From a virus: a stretch of DNA of 64,000 bases. The notes beneath the pieces were generated by a model. That model saw only the letters and a program-made list of their open reading frames with translations. It was not told the DNA's origin and ran no database searches. Numbering within the stretch: the first letter of the stretch is position 1; the number at the start of each line of letters is the position of its first letter. Made by a program: the position numbers and the translations under genes. Where the stretch lies: positions 1 to 64,000 of IMG/VR virus record IMGVR_UViG_3300044846_001970; one strand, 5' to 3'. This document shows positions 37,855 to 46,679 of the stretch, one piece after another.

Positions 37855-38513
37855 TATCTAAGAGTATTTTGACTATCATCAGCACCATCTGTTGGTATTG
37901 ACATAGACATAGTTAATTCTTTAATTACCATTTGTTCTACTTCAGAAAATAAATACTCTGGAATATTATAACTTTCATTTTGTCTAGTCATACAATCTTC
38001 TTCACAAATTTCTACTTTGTTTTCAAAAATAGCTTCCATCCTTATTGCTTCCCAATCTATATTAGGACAATAGATATATCCATTTAAATACCAAAAGTAT
38101 CTTCTTGTATTGTATTTGAAAGTTGTTGATTTTGTAATAGACACCCAAGTCCCTGGTTCTGTTCTAAACATTTCTATAGAACCATCTATAGAAGATGTAG
38201 TACGTATAATAGGACCAAACATACCATCTAGTATACTTGGTAATTTATCTTTTGATCTTTTAAAATAACATTCAGAATAAACTCCAACACATCCAGCTTC
38301 TACTTTATCTACATCTATTAGTTCTATATAAGGTAGAACTTGAAAGATCTGACTCATCTTCATTAACCTGAATTGATTGTCTTCTCTTTTAATTAAAGTC
38401 TTTGCATATTTTTGTATTGCAAAATAAATAGTTCTATCTGTTAAGAAAGGATCTTCCTTAACTGCCTTTAGAACATTTCTAACTCTTGATATGGCTTCTC
38501 CAATTGTTGTCAT
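37854..38513 (-). CDS. Tail ring protein (219 aa)
   Basis: The N-terminal helices (IGEAISRVRNVLKAVKEDPF, then TDRTIYFAIQKYAKTLIKRE) and the following beta-rich part resemble the crAss ring proteins stacked below the portal. A C-terminal helix (LFSEVEQMVIKELTMSMS) is typical of such adaptor folds. The gene overlaps its upstream neighbour by ATGA and its downstream neighbour by TAATG. Four cysteines cluster around residues 160-175 (YCPNIDW, then EICEEDCM). It is likely a dodecameric tail-ring component; this rests on family resemblance and synteny. Confidence 0.68.
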   Translation of the reverse strand: MTTIGEAISRVRNVLKAVKEDPFLTDRTIYFAIQKYAKTLIKREDNQFRLMKMSQIFQVLPYIELIDVDKVEAGCVGVYSECYFKRSKDKLPSILDGMFGPIIRTTSSIDGSIEMFRTEPGTWVSITKSTTFKYNTRRYFWYLNGYIYCPNIDWEAIRMEAIFENKVEICEEDCMTRQNESYNIPEYLFSEVEQMVIKELTMSMSIPTDGADDSQNTLR

Positions 38514-39091
38514 AGGTCAAACTCATTATAATTTTCTAAAGCAATTTTTTGTTTCTTTAATATTATATCTTTTAAAATAGCTTTTTGATATGTAAGTCTA
38601 AGTTTTGTGGTCGCATCTACTACAACATACATATTCCAATTTTCTGGATAACTTTTAGCAACAGCTCTTTTAAATTCTCTACATGCTACAAAACTCCAAA
38701 ATTCTCTATTTTTCATTTTATGTTTTGGGGCATGACTTGTAAAAAAAATCTTTGCTAGTTTACCATCTGATTCCCAATTCCTATTTGTTACAGTAACTCC
38801 ATATTTGTTAGATTTAGCAAAGTCAATATTTTGTTTCTTACTTTCTTGACATGTACCAATAAATAACCAACCTATTGTTTCTGGAAGTTGAACTCCATCT
38901 CTTTTATCTATAACAGTTTTATAAACAGCATTATTAAAATTCTTTACTATATTTTTTAATAACCCATCATCTATATTTTTATACTTAGTATGTTTTTCTT
39001 TAAACTTTTTAAAAAACTCTTTATTTAGAACATTATAACTGTCCGGTCTAAATCTTGGAGCTTTAACATCTGGCTTTTTAAATTCTTTCAT
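38510..39091 (-). CDS. Conserved crAss-like tail-module protein (193 aa)
   Basis: RFRPDSYNVLNKEFFKKFKE, then HTKYKNIDDGLLKNIVKNFN, is a pattern I recall from a protein conserved at this position in crAss-like phages. The protein is lysine-rich and basic. Near the centre, GWLFIGTCQ and YGVTVTNRNWESDGKLAKIFFT suggest a compact alpha/beta domain. It is the first gene of the tail unit: a promoter motif lies 10-19 nt upstream and an intrinsic terminator sits between it and the fibre genes. It overlaps the next gene by ATGA. No function is established; an assembly or minor structural role is inferred from position. Confidence 0.6.
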   Translation of the reverse strand: MKEFKKPDVKAPRFRPDSYNVLNKEFFKKFKEKHTKYKNIDDGLLKNIVKNFNNAVYKTVIDKRDGVQLPETIGWLFIGTCQESKKQNIDFAKSNKYGVTVTNRNWESDGKLAKIFFTSHAPKHKMKNREFWSFVACREFKRAVAKSYPENWNMYVVVDATTKLRLTYQKAILKDIILKKQKIALENYNEFDL

Positions 39092-39095
39092 ACTA

Positions 39096-39115
39096 TACTA
39101 TTTAATATACTAAAA
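39096..39115 (-). promoter_or_regulatory. Candidate late promoter for the tail unit
   Basis: The minus strand reads TTTTAGTATATTAAATAGTA, with the GTATATTAAA core at 39101-39110, just upstream of the ATG at 39091. TAGTAT occurs twice as a direct repeat. The site follows the terminator at 39142-39172, as expected for a unit start. Confidence 0.5.
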
Positions 39116-39141
39116 ATAAATGACTTTAGCAAATATAGGTA

Positions 39142-39172
39142 TAAAAACAAAACCTCCCACAAGTGTGAGAGG
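39142..39172 (-). terminator. Intrinsic terminator after the fibre genes
   Basis: Minus strand: CCTCTCACA-CT-TGTGGGAGG, a 9-bp G/C-rich stem with one G-U pair and a 2-nt loop, followed directly by TTTTGTTTTT. It lies downstream of the 78-residue gene and separates fibre from tail transcription. Confidence 0.85.
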
Positions 39173-39215
39173 TCTGTCTGTTGTTACAGAAACCAACAAC
39201 TGCAACTTTATTTTT

Positions 39216-39452
39216 TTATGCACAGAAATGTGCTACTATTAAAGCTAATGCATCTGCCATAGATGTATTAGTAGGAACTACTTCTACTAAACCACACATA
39301 ATTGGATCACCAGTATATATAGTACACTGAGCATCTGTTACTGTGTAACATGGTTCTGGATCAGGACATCCTCCTGGGGTTGGGCATGGAGCTGGACTAA
39401 CTAAAAAGCTATCTTTACATCCACATTCTTTACAAGTATATTTTGTTGCCAT
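39216..39452 (-). CDS. Small Cys-rich fibre-module protein (78 aa)
   Basis: An N-terminal zinc-ribbon-like segment (C7, C10, C12 in TCKECGC) is followed by a Pro/Cys linker and then CTIYTGDPIMCG (residues 43-54), ending in LALIVAHFC. The second half matches a module in the N-terminus of the adjacent 561-residue fibre protein (CVIWQGPDLPC, then ALALELC). The protein therefore looks like a free-standing copy of a fibre module, perhaps an adaptor, cap or chaperone. It lies 11 nt downstream of that fibre gene and just upstream of a strong terminator. Function not known. Confidence 0.55.
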   Translation of the reverse strand: MATKYTCKECGCKDSFLVSPAPCPTPGGCPDPEPCYTVTDAQCTIYTGDPIMCGLVEVVPTNTSMADALALIVAHFCA

Positions 39453-39463
39453 AATTTAAATTA

Positions 39464-41149
39464 TTAAGTACAAGGTACAGGAGTTGGTATTAAAGTTTCA
39501 CAAGGTCCTATGTAAGACATAAGTCCTGATAATTGAATTATAAATCCACCAAGTTGATCAGCATGACCAGCATTTTGAGTAAAGGCCCAAGTATCAGCAT
39601 CACCTGTAAGACTAGGTGAATATGCACCTGCTGCTGTAGCATTATAACTTGAGGGTGCAGTTGGTGTAAAAGTTGGTATATTTTCACCAGATATAATATT
39701 ACTTATCACACTTCTACTTATAGCACTATATTCAATACCAGATCCTGCACTTGCATATGATTCATCATATAAAGGCCCAGATATTTGTAATACACCAGAA
39801 CTTGAAATAGAAACACCTACTAAAGAATTTAAACCAGCATTTATATTACCTGTAGTTCTTACTGTTCTTTGAATAATCTGTCTTGTACCTAAAACATAAC
39901 TTCCATCTAATGTATTACCTACTGGTATAACTGATGTAGGAATTACTGAATTACCTTTATTAAACCTAAGACCAATTGCAGTACCTGCCGCCCATACACC
40001 ACCATTATATCCTATTAATAAACATGAGTCAGCTGCATTAACAGAAGTAATAGTATTAAATGTATTTCCGTATGCTAATGGAACATAATCATCTGCATCA
40101 TTTGATGTATTAATAACACCTCCCGCACCAAAACTTGCATTTCCCATAGGAACAACAGCATATCCTCTAAAATGAATTACATTACCAATTCTTCTACATT
40201 GTGGTCTACCTGGATTAGCAGACATAAAAGCAAATCCTGATAAATTAACCCATCCTGTATCTTGAACATTTGCGGTTAATACCCCAGTTGTAAAATCTAA
40301 ATTAACAGAGTTTGTATCTTGTACACTTAAAGGTGTACTAGTTATTTGACAAAGAGCAATCCATATATTAGTTATACTTTCTGCTAAAGTTGTTGGAGTT
40401 GCTGTCCAATTTGGATTAGATGTAATGTCTGTACTAAAACTACAATCAGGAACTAATGAAGTTCCAATTTGAGATATAGTTCCTAATACACCCATTAAAC
40501 TACAATAACCATTAGTAGTGTTATTAATTAATTGATCAAGAACAATATCTAATGAGTATGAATTACCAGAAAGTAAAGTTCCAATATTACAATTAATAAC
40601 AATACTTGGAATTGGAATAGCTGGTGGAGGTGTATCTTCTAATGCAGTTACTCTTATTAATAAATTACTTATCTGTAAATTAATATTAGATATGTCTGTA
40701 ATGATTGAACAAATTCTTAATCCTATTGCATTAACATAATCTACTAATTGCATAGTAGTTTGTGTTCCTATTACAAAACATGGAGCTACACTTACTACAC
40801 AATCAGGACATCCTGTTAAATCTGCTGAACTACTTCTAGTTGAAAATGCATCACTTCTAGCTAAAGTTGTATCAATATTTTCTAAAGCACAAATTCTATC
40901 AATTAAAAATTGTATTAATGTAACAAAATCTTTTGGTCCACAAGCAGTAATATCAAAGCATGTAAGATCATAATTTTTTATATCTAATATATCTAATATA
41001 CCACATAGTTCTAAAGCAAGTGCTTCTACTACATCTGATATAGTGTCTCCTTTACATAACTTAATACATGGAAGATCTGGACCTTGCCAAATGACACAGT
41101 TTGATGAAATTGGGCTACAAGGAGAGTTATCGTAATTTAAAGGTTTCAT
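39464..41149 (-). CDS. Tail fibre/receptor-binding-type protein (561 aa)
   Basis: The N-terminal 175 residues contain two or three copies of a small Cys module (CVIWQGPDLPC at 18-28, and a second around CVVSVAPCFVIGTQ), separated by helices. This N-terminus is a pattern I associate with tail fibres of Bacteroidota phages and would attach to the virion. A short coiled segment (ISNINLQISNLLIRVTALED) probably trimerises. The C-terminal 260 residues are beta-rich with Gly, Ser and Asn (for example FAFMSANPGRPQCRRIGNVI), as in fibre tips. It begins its own unit, with a promoter motif 12-24 nt upstream. Role in receptor binding is inferred. Confidence 0.6.
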   Translation of the reverse strand: MKPLNYDNSPCSPISSNCVIWQGPDLPCIKLCKGDTISDVVEALALELCGILDILDIKNYDLTCFDITACGPKDFVTLIQFLIDRICALENIDTTLARSDAFSTRSSSADLTGCPDCVVSVAPCFVIGTQTTMQLVDYVNAIGLRICSIITDISNINLQISNLLIRVTALEDTPPPAIPIPSIVINCNIGTLLSGNSYSLDIVLDQLINNTTNGYCSLMGVLGTISQIGTSLVPDCSFSTDITSNPNWTATPTTLAESITNIWIALCQITSTPLSVQDTNSVNLDFTTGVLTANVQDTGWVNLSGFAFMSANPGRPQCRRIGNVIHFRGYAVVPMGNASFGAGGVINTSNDADDYVPLAYGNTFNTITSVNAADSCLLIGYNGGVWAAGTAIGLRFNKGNSVIPTSVIPVGNTLDGSYVLGTRQIIQRTVRTTGNINAGLNSLVGVSISSSGVLQISGPLYDESYASAGSGIEYSAISRSVISNIISGENIPTFTPTAPSSYNATAAGAYSPSLTGDADTWAFTQNAGHADQLGGFIIQLSGLMSYIGPCETLIPTPVPCT

Positions 41150-41158
41150 ATCTTTTCT

Positions 41159-41178
41159 ATTAATATAATATACAAATT
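41159..41178 (-). promoter_or_regulatory. Candidate late promoter for the fibre unit
   Basis: The minus strand contains TTAATTTGTATATTATATTA. The 13-mer GTATATTATATTA (41161-41173) is identical to that at 46634-46646, and the 15-mer TTAATTTGTATATTA is identical to the site at 54584-54598. The core begins 24 nt before the ATG at 41149. Confidence 0.55.
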
Positions 41179-44125
41179 AATTTCCACAATTGCAAGAACT
41201 TGCTGGTCTGTTACAACAACTAGATAATGGTTTACATATATAATTTGGATTTCTTAAAGAATCTAAATCAATAAGTTGTTTTTTAATTAACAAGTCATCT
41301 AGTTCTTCTGGACAACAGTTTGAAATACCATATCTTAATTCTAGTACTGATTTATAAAGTAATTCAGCTGACCTACATGTTATTTCTTCATACTTCCAAA
41401 TAGAACAAAATGGTGTGTTATATCCTGGTGTTAAAGATTTTAATGGGTATACTTTTGGTGGGCATACTCCATTGTCACAATTACCAAAGTATGTTGCATA
41501 ATATACAAAAGCAATACTACTAATAGTTCTAGGATTTAATACTGGGATACTTGATATAATTTGCCAATCTCCTTGAGGACAATCTAAATTATTTACTAAA
41601 CCTAAATTATAAAGCGGATTCCCACTTGCATCATATATTTCCCAAGTAGTTCCATTATAGGCTACTGTTTTATTTGTTCCATAATTATATATTTTTTTAC
41701 CATTTGCTAATACACCTGTAGCTATTGCTAATACTATTGTATCAACAGAACTTACTGTTTCAGTAAATATTAAAATATCACAGTCTTCTTCTGGAAGTAA
41801 CCACTTTATTAAACAAATTCTATCACTAGTTTCTCCTGGTTGTAAAGTAAGAGTTTGTGTATCACCATAGCAATCAACATAATCATAAGTATATTCTACT
41901 AAGTTTTGATTTTTAATAGTTGTACATATACAAGGAGCACTTGTTATACATGTAATACAATCTATATAATCACTAATAACTATAACAGATCCTGGATTTA
42001 TTGGTACTATTGCTAAAGCTACAGTCCAACACTCATCACAATTATTAAGTTTAACAGTAAGACCTACATATAAGCTAAGATCTGTATATGTATAAATTAT
42101 ATTTTGAGGATCATTACAATCAGTTAATCTATAGTATGGTCTTTCACATTCAAAGCAATTAATAAAAGAAGTAATAATTACAATGACTTGTGTTGAAGGA
42201 GGAACAAAATTAATAAGTTCAACTATAAAGCATCCACAATCAGTTAAAAGAGTTTGTCCTACATATGCTGATAAATCTTGATAAGTATATTGAATATCAT
42301 AAATTCCTGTACAACTAGTAAGTTTATATGCAACAACAGTTTTACAACTATCACAACCGTCAGTAGTAATTAAAATTATAACTTCTATTGGACAATCACA
42401 TTCATCTAAGGGTGATTCTTCTACTATCCAACATGTATCATATCCTGCAATTCTAATTATAGAACCATTTATTGCAGGTACTATGAGACCTGCAGTATTA
42501 CTATAAATAATATTTGTAGGATCTTCACAATCTGTAAGTTTAAAACATTTTTCTGGACAAACATTATCTATACAATCTCCTAATGCAGTTATAGTATAAT
42601 CATCACTTGTGTTTCCTGTAATAGGTAAAATCTGAGAACATAGTGTTATCCAAGGTGGTGTTGATGCTGGATCAATATTTATTAGCACACCATCTTGTAT
42701 ATATGTAATACCTTGAGCACCTTCTATATAATAACATATTGTATCACAATCACATACAGTTTCTGGATTAATTGTTACAACTATTGCACCTTCACAATTA
42801 GGATCTTCTAGTTCAACAACAAAAACACAACCAGTAAAAACATCTGAATTAGAAACAGATACAAAAGTATTTACATAATCTATTAATCCATTTGTATTAC
42901 TTATAAAAGGTGGAGTTACTCCATCACAAGGTATTAGTAAAAAACATGGACAAATAAGTTCAAACTTAGTTTCAATAGTACATAATGGAACTCCTTGACA
43001 TTCATCTAAAACAGATCCTTCTGGACATTCCCAAATACCTGGATCATTTGGATCAGGTACTTGTAATCCAAGCATATTAGCTGTTGAAAATAAAGTAAAT
43101 GGAACTAAATCTGCTGGGACATTACCACAGTTACCTGGACCAAGAGCTGGATTTAATAAAGTAGATTGAAAAGTTGCAAGATCTATATCATATATTTCTG
43201 CACCAAAAGCTTCTTTGTTATTAATTCCTCCAGGTAAATTTATACCACATAAAGTTATTGTATGTGTTCCTGCTGTTAATGTAATTGGAAAAACATGCCA
43301 TGAAGTAAATGGAACACTAACATTATCATTAGGTACATTAAGATATACTGTAAGTACATTATCTATATAAAGTTTTACTTTATTATCTCCTGCAATACCA
43401 ATTAGATATTGTTTTGTTTCTGTTGGTATTACACAAAAATCAAAACAAAGTTCTACATTTACAGGAAATCCTGGTGCCCAAATACCAACAGTATTTAATC
43501 TACCTCCTATAGTTCCTGTTGGACAAGGACCCCATGAACCCCACAAAGTACTCATTACTTGATTAGTAACAGGAATAACCGCTCCTAAACCATTATTATC
43601 TTTTACAGAATATAAAGCATTACTAGCTCCCATTCCAAGTACTGGAAGTATTGCTGTACTAATATCACTATAAAGTCTAATACCAGCAGCTGAATAACTA
43701 GTAACCTTGTCACCTGCTCCTACAGTTAATAATCCACCAGTATAAGTTGCTTCTACTTCAACAACCTGAATACATTCTCCATCTATTTCAGTAAATCCTG
43801 GAGGACATTCACATACTACAGGAGTTGTACAAGGAGTACATATTGGATCATCACAATCAAGTGCTTTATTTGTTTCTACAAGAAATATAATATTTGGAAC
43901 AATAGGATATGATATTGGTAGTTGAGTTGTTAGTTGTACAACAGTATAACAGTACCCTGGTTCTAATGATCCTCCTGTTCCTGGAAAAGGTGTAGTACCA
44001 ACATATTTATATGTTGTACCACTTACAATAGCTATTAGTCCAGAAAAAAATATATCTTCACCACCACAACATGGTGTAAATTTATAATATATACTTACAG
44101 TAATTGCATTTAATGGACCTGACAT
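41177..44125 (-). CDS. Large Cys-rich adhesin/fibre-like protein with repeats (982 aa)
   Basis: Residues about 125-330 resemble a PA14-like carbohydrate-binding beta-sandwich (YLIGIAGDNKVKLYIDN, then AGTHTITLCGINLPGG). It is preceded by a Cys loop, CECPPGFTEIDGEC. The middle contains three Cys modules starting CFKLTDC, AYKLTSC and YYRLTDC (near bases 42549, 42330 and 42138), each followed by an I-I/Q-Y-T/S segment, a VGxT-like strand and a closing CW or CF. The C-terminus is again Cys-rich (ISNCCPEEL, LSSCCNRPASSCNC). Dozens of cysteines suggest disulphide or metal stabilisation outside the cell. Position among fibre genes suggests a host-binding appendage; neither ligand nor location is shown. 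Confidence 0.55.
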   Translation of the reverse strand: MSGPLNAITVSIYYKFTPCCGGEDIFFSGLIAIVSGTTYKYVGTTPFPGTGGSLEPGYCYTVVQLTTQLPISYPIVPNIIFLVETNKALDCDDPICTPCTTPVVCECPPGFTEIDGECIQVVEVEATYTGGLLTVGAGDKVTSYSAAGIRLYSDISTAILPVLGMGASNALYSVKDNNGLGAVIPVTNQVMSTLWGSWGPCPTGTIGGRLNTVGIWAPGFPVNVELCFDFCVIPTETKQYLIGIAGDNKVKLYIDNVLTVYLNVPNDNVSVPFTSWHVFPITLTAGTHTITLCGINLPGGINNKEAFGAEIYDIDLATFQSTLLNPALGPGNCGNVPADLVPFTLFSTANMLGLQVPDPNDPGIWECPEGSVLDECQGVPLCTIETKFELICPCFLLIPCDGVTPPFISNTNGLIDYVNTFVSVSNSDVFTGCVFVVELEDPNCEGAIVVTINPETVCDCDTICYYIEGAQGITYIQDGVLINIDPASTPPWITLCSQILPITGNTSDDYTITALGDCIDNVCPEKCFKLTDCEDPTNIIYSNTAGLIVPAINGSIIRIAGYDTCWIVEESPLDECDCPIEVIILITTDGCDSCKTVVAYKLTSCTGIYDIQYTYQDLSAYVGQTLLTDCGCFIVELINFVPPSTQVIVIITSFINCFECERPYYRLTDCNDPQNIIYTYTDLSLYVGLTVKLNNCDECWTVALAIVPINPGSVIVISDYIDCITCITSAPCICTTIKNQNLVEYTYDYVDCYGDTQTLTLQPGETSDRICLIKWLLPEEDCDILIFTETVSSVDTIVLAIATGVLANGKKIYNYGTNKTVAYNGTTWEIYDASGNPLYNLGLVNNLDCPQGDWQIISSIPVLNPRTISSIAFVYYATYFGNCDNGVCPPKVYPLKSLTPGYNTPFCSIWKYEEITCRSAELLYKSVLELRYGISNCCPEELDDLLIKKQLIDLDSLRNPNYICKPLSSCCNRPASSCNCGN

Positions 44126-44136
44126 ATTTGGTATTA

Positions 44137-44322
44137 TTATCTAGTAAATTTTCTTAAATTCTGATTTTGTATTTGTAATTTGGTTAAACCATCCCTTACA
44201 ATAGGTTGAGTTTTTTTATCTACAGTTGTAATACAACTAGTACATCCTACTAAGCCTGTTGATGAAGTTCTTTTCTGACATCCACAAGACATATTTTTTT
44301 TACAGTTTGGACATTGAGCCAT
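44137..44322 (-). CDS. Small zinc-finger-like protein (61 aa)
   Basis: MAQCPNCKKNMSCGCQKR at the N-terminus, followed by CTSC, gives a CxxC, CxC, CxxC arrangement typical of a small zinc-binding domain. The remaining 30 residues are basic and helical. It lies 11 nt upstream of the Cys-rich adhesin gene and 21 nt after the 180-residue gene, so it belongs to the fibre unit. I recall similar tiny Cys proteins beside fibre genes in Bacteroidota phages, but their function is unknown; a chaperone or structural adaptor is speculation. Confidence 0.6.
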   Translation of the reverse strand: MAQCPNCKKNMSCGCQKRTSSTGLVGCTSCITTVDKKTQPIVRDGLTKLQIQNQNLRKFTR

Positions 44323-44343
44323 AAATTATTGGTTTTTAAATAT

Positions 44344-44886
44344 TTAACAATTAACACAATCCATTTTATTTAGAAGTTTCCAAGCATAATTGTAAAGTGA
44401 CATTCCTTTTTGAGGTTCATGACAAAATTCTACTTTACCTTTTGCTGCTTCTAAATACATTTTAATAAGTCCTAATTCTTGTAATTTTTGTTTAACTTTA
44501 AATGGAGGATCACAATCTGCTACATCCACTCTACAAAGAATATTATAATATCTATTTAAAGCTTGAGTAATTCTTAAATGATTATACTCTACATATACTA
44601 GATCATTAGGAGAAACACTATACTTAATTATGTAAATACCATCTGGTATGTCTACAAGTTGAGTTCCACAATTTGATGTTTGTAAGTTTAAATCACAGGC
44701 TGTTATATGATCAAGAAATCCTTGAGTAACATCTAGTTGTACTGAATAAGTAAATCCAGGAACAGTTATGTTTAAAGTTTCACAAACAACAGGTATAAGA
44801 TCAGTATAGATACTAGTATCCATTATAGTTAAGATACAAGTATTCATAACTGTAGGTACTTCTAAACTTAAGATATGATTAGACAT
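44344..44886 (-). CDS. Conserved structural-module protein of Bacteroidota phages (180 aa)
   Basis: The beta-rich N-terminal half (ILSLEVPTVMNTCILTIMDT, then PGFTYSVQLDVTQGF) and the segment PDGIYIIKYSVSPNDLVYVE followed by helices match a family I recall next to fibre and structural genes in crAss-like and other Bacteroidota phages. The C-terminal helices (LGLIKMYLEAAKGKVEFC, then LYNYAWKLLNKMDC) are conserved in that family. Seven or more cysteines are scattered. It begins just after the terminator of the 549-residue gene. No function is assigned in the family to my knowledge; a virion or fibre-attachment role is inferred from place. Confidence 0.6.
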   Translation of the reverse strand: MSNHILSLEVPTVMNTCILTIMDTSIYTDLIPVVCETLNITVPGFTYSVQLDVTQGFLDHITACDLNLQTSNCGTQLVDIPDGIYIIKYSVSPNDLVYVEYNHLRITQALNRYYNILCRVDVADCDPPFKVKQKLQELGLIKMYLEAAKGKVEFCHEPQKGMSLYNYAWKLLNKMDCVNC

Positions 44887-44900
44887 AGTGATATAAATAA

Positions 44901-44939
44901 AAAATGGGGAAAGGAGTATGAAACTCTTCTCCCCATTTT
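44901..44939 (-). terminator. Long hairpin terminator of the 549-aa structural gene
   Basis: AAAATGGGGA pairs with TCCCCATTTT; after one mismatch the stem continues AGGAGT with ACTCTT (one G-U), loop ATGAA. On the minus strand the hairpin is followed by TTTATTTATATC. It lies between the stop at 44962 and the next ATG at 44886. Confidence 0.85.
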
Positions 44940-44961
44940 AGTTAGTAATTAATCTATATTC

Positions 44962-46611
44962 TTAGTAACAAGCTACTACATTGTACGGGTTATAAACTGG
45001 TACAGCAGGGAAGTTAATTGGAACATTACAAACTGTAGAACAGCTATAAGTATCAATTTCACAAACTCCACAGTTAGATAACCAATCAGAAGTATCAGTT
45101 ACAAAAGTAGTAAGTGGTACTAAAGAGAATACCTCTAACAAATACTGATCAGAATCAAATGTACCAGAAGGATTATAATTCCTTGGAACATTATGTTGTA
45201 ACATATATCTGTAGTATAATGCAGAACGGTCAATTGAACTAATAATTTGGTTTCCTTGAGTAATCTCACGGATCCTTAAATCAGTTGCTAAGAAGTTTTG
45301 TCTGTAAGATTCTGACATAGTCAAATCTCTTACTACAGTTTCTCCTAAACCTTGAACTTGAAGACCTTGACATTCTGTTACTACACAAAGAGTAGTAAAT
45401 GCACATGGGTCACCATTATAATCTACTTCAGAAGCATATAATCTAACTGCCTCTTTTTCATAGAAATCAGAAAGTTGGAAAGTACAATCTCCAAATTTAG
45501 TATCTACATAAGCACCATTTATAATTAAACCTGCACAATCACCAGCAGTATGTCCTGGAGATACATAGTTATCCCAAGTATCAGCACCATTTGCAGCTAA
45601 GAAAGCAGCAGATGTTCCTGGAGCATACCAAAGTGATCCATCTTCAGCTTGTACAACAATCTGTACAAAAGGACCTACAATTGGATTAGTTGTTAAACCA
45701 TTTGCCCATAAAATCATTACTTCAGTTGAGTCAACTGCAGTAGGAGCAATAGTACCAGCTGGACAACATCCAGTATAAGCATCTTGTGTTGTATATGCAT
45801 TGTGATCTAAGAATCTTAATGCAGGAGAACCTTTTACATCTAAACGTAAAGAGTAAGTCTCACCACATAAATATTCTTTACAACAGTCTGGAGAAATTCC
45901 ACATCCTGTTTGAGCATGAGGTTGAGTTGTTATAAATGCAGATATTACAGCATCATTACCACCACCTACTAAAGTTAATAAATCACCAAAAGTATATCCT
46001 TTTCCTGGATTTTCAACAGTAACTGTTAAAACATTACCAGCACCATCAGCAGTAAAAGAAACAACTAATCCAGTACCTGTACCACCAGTTACAGTAGTAA
46101 CACCTGAAAGAGCATAACCTGAACCATTAACTGAAATAATAACAGCTGTTACACCACCACCTGCAGTCCAATATGTAGAACCTACATGGATTACATTGTT
46201 TTGTGGAGCACATGGAGCAACTGAATAAAAACGAGATACATACTTAGGGTTAACCATTTTAGACTTGTTAGTCTCTTGGTAACCACCAGCTAAAGGTCCA
46301 ATCTTGTCATTAGAATAAATTGCAGAACCTGCAAGATATGCATTACAACAAACTGGAGTTGAAGGAGCAATATCAATAGATAAATTGCTTTTTGGATCAA
46401 ACCATCCAATATATCCATCAGTAGTAGCAGTTGTAGTACCTTGAGCAGATAATTGATTAAGTCCATAAGTTGGAATACCAACTGATGTTAAGTATCCTTC
46501 AGATGTTGTCGCAGCAACAGTAGTTCCATCAGGAAGTGTAATAAGAGTACCAGCTTGGGTTGCCCCAGTAGCTAGAAAGCTTTTCTTGAAAGCATGATTA
46601 AAATAAGCCAT
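44962..46611 (-). CDS. Abundant-type virion structural protein in its own transcription unit (549 aa)
   Basis: The gene has its own promoter motif upstream and a long hairpin terminator downstream, the layout expected for a highly expressed structural protein. The N-terminus (MAYFNHAFKKSFLATGATQ, then GYIGWFDPKSNLSI) and the C-terminal part (VRDLTMSESYRQNFLATDLR, then QYLLEVFSLVPL) look like an assembly-forming virion protein. Residues about 155-227 hold an apparent insertion with paired Gly-rich strands (INGSGY-like, TGGTGTGLVV, NPGKGYTFGD), a decoration type seen in phage surface proteins. Nineteen or so cysteines are spread through it. A capsid decoration protein, head fibre or tail-surface protein all fit; I do not recognise the exact family. 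Confidence 0.5.
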   Translation of the reverse strand: MAYFNHAFKKSFLATGATQAGTLITLPDGTTVAATTSEGYLTSVGIPTYGLNQLSAQGTTTATTDGYIGWFDPKSNLSIDIAPSTPVCCNAYLAGSAIYSNDKIGPLAGGYQETNKSKMVNPKYVSRFYSVAPCAPQNNVIHVGSTYWTAGGGVTAVIISVNGSGYALSGVTTVTGGTGTGLVVSFTADGAGNVLTVTVENPGKGYTFGDLLTLVGGGNDAVISAFITTQPHAQTGCGISPDCCKEYLCGETYSLRLDVKGSPALRFLDHNAYTTQDAYTGCCPAGTIAPTAVDSTEVMILWANGLTTNPIVGPFVQIVVQAEDGSLWYAPGTSAAFLAANGADTWDNYVSPGHTAGDCAGLIINGAYVDTKFGDCTFQLSDFYEKEAVRLYASEVDYNGDPCAFTTLCVVTECQGLQVQGLGETVVRDLTMSESYRQNFLATDLRIREITQGNQIISSIDRSALYYRYMLQHNVPRNYNPSGTFDSDQYLLEVFSLVPLTTFVTDTSDWLSNCGVCEIDTYSCSTVCNVPINFPAVPVYNPYNVVACY

Positions 46612-46633
46612 TTTGTTTTTTGTTTTTAGTTAA

Positions 46634-46646
46634 TAATATAATATAC
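46634..46646 (-). promoter_or_regulatory. Candidate late promoter of the 549-aa structural gene
   Basis: Minus strand GTATATTATATTA, identical to the 13-mer at 41161-41173, starts 35 nt before the ATG at 46611. The downstream leader is almost pure A and C (AAAAACAAAAAACAAA), with no Shine-Dalgarno sequence. Confidence 0.55.
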
Positions 46647-46658
46647 TATAATATAGTA
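46644..46658. repeat. Perfect palindrome overlapping a promoter
   Basis: TACTATA-A-TATAGTA, a 7-bp inverted repeat with one central base, overlaps the upstream edge of the promoter motif of the 549-residue gene. Its half-site TACTAWA resembles the palindrome at 25027-25048. Confidence 0.45.
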
Positions 46659-46679
46659 AAAGTTTTTGATATAACAAAA

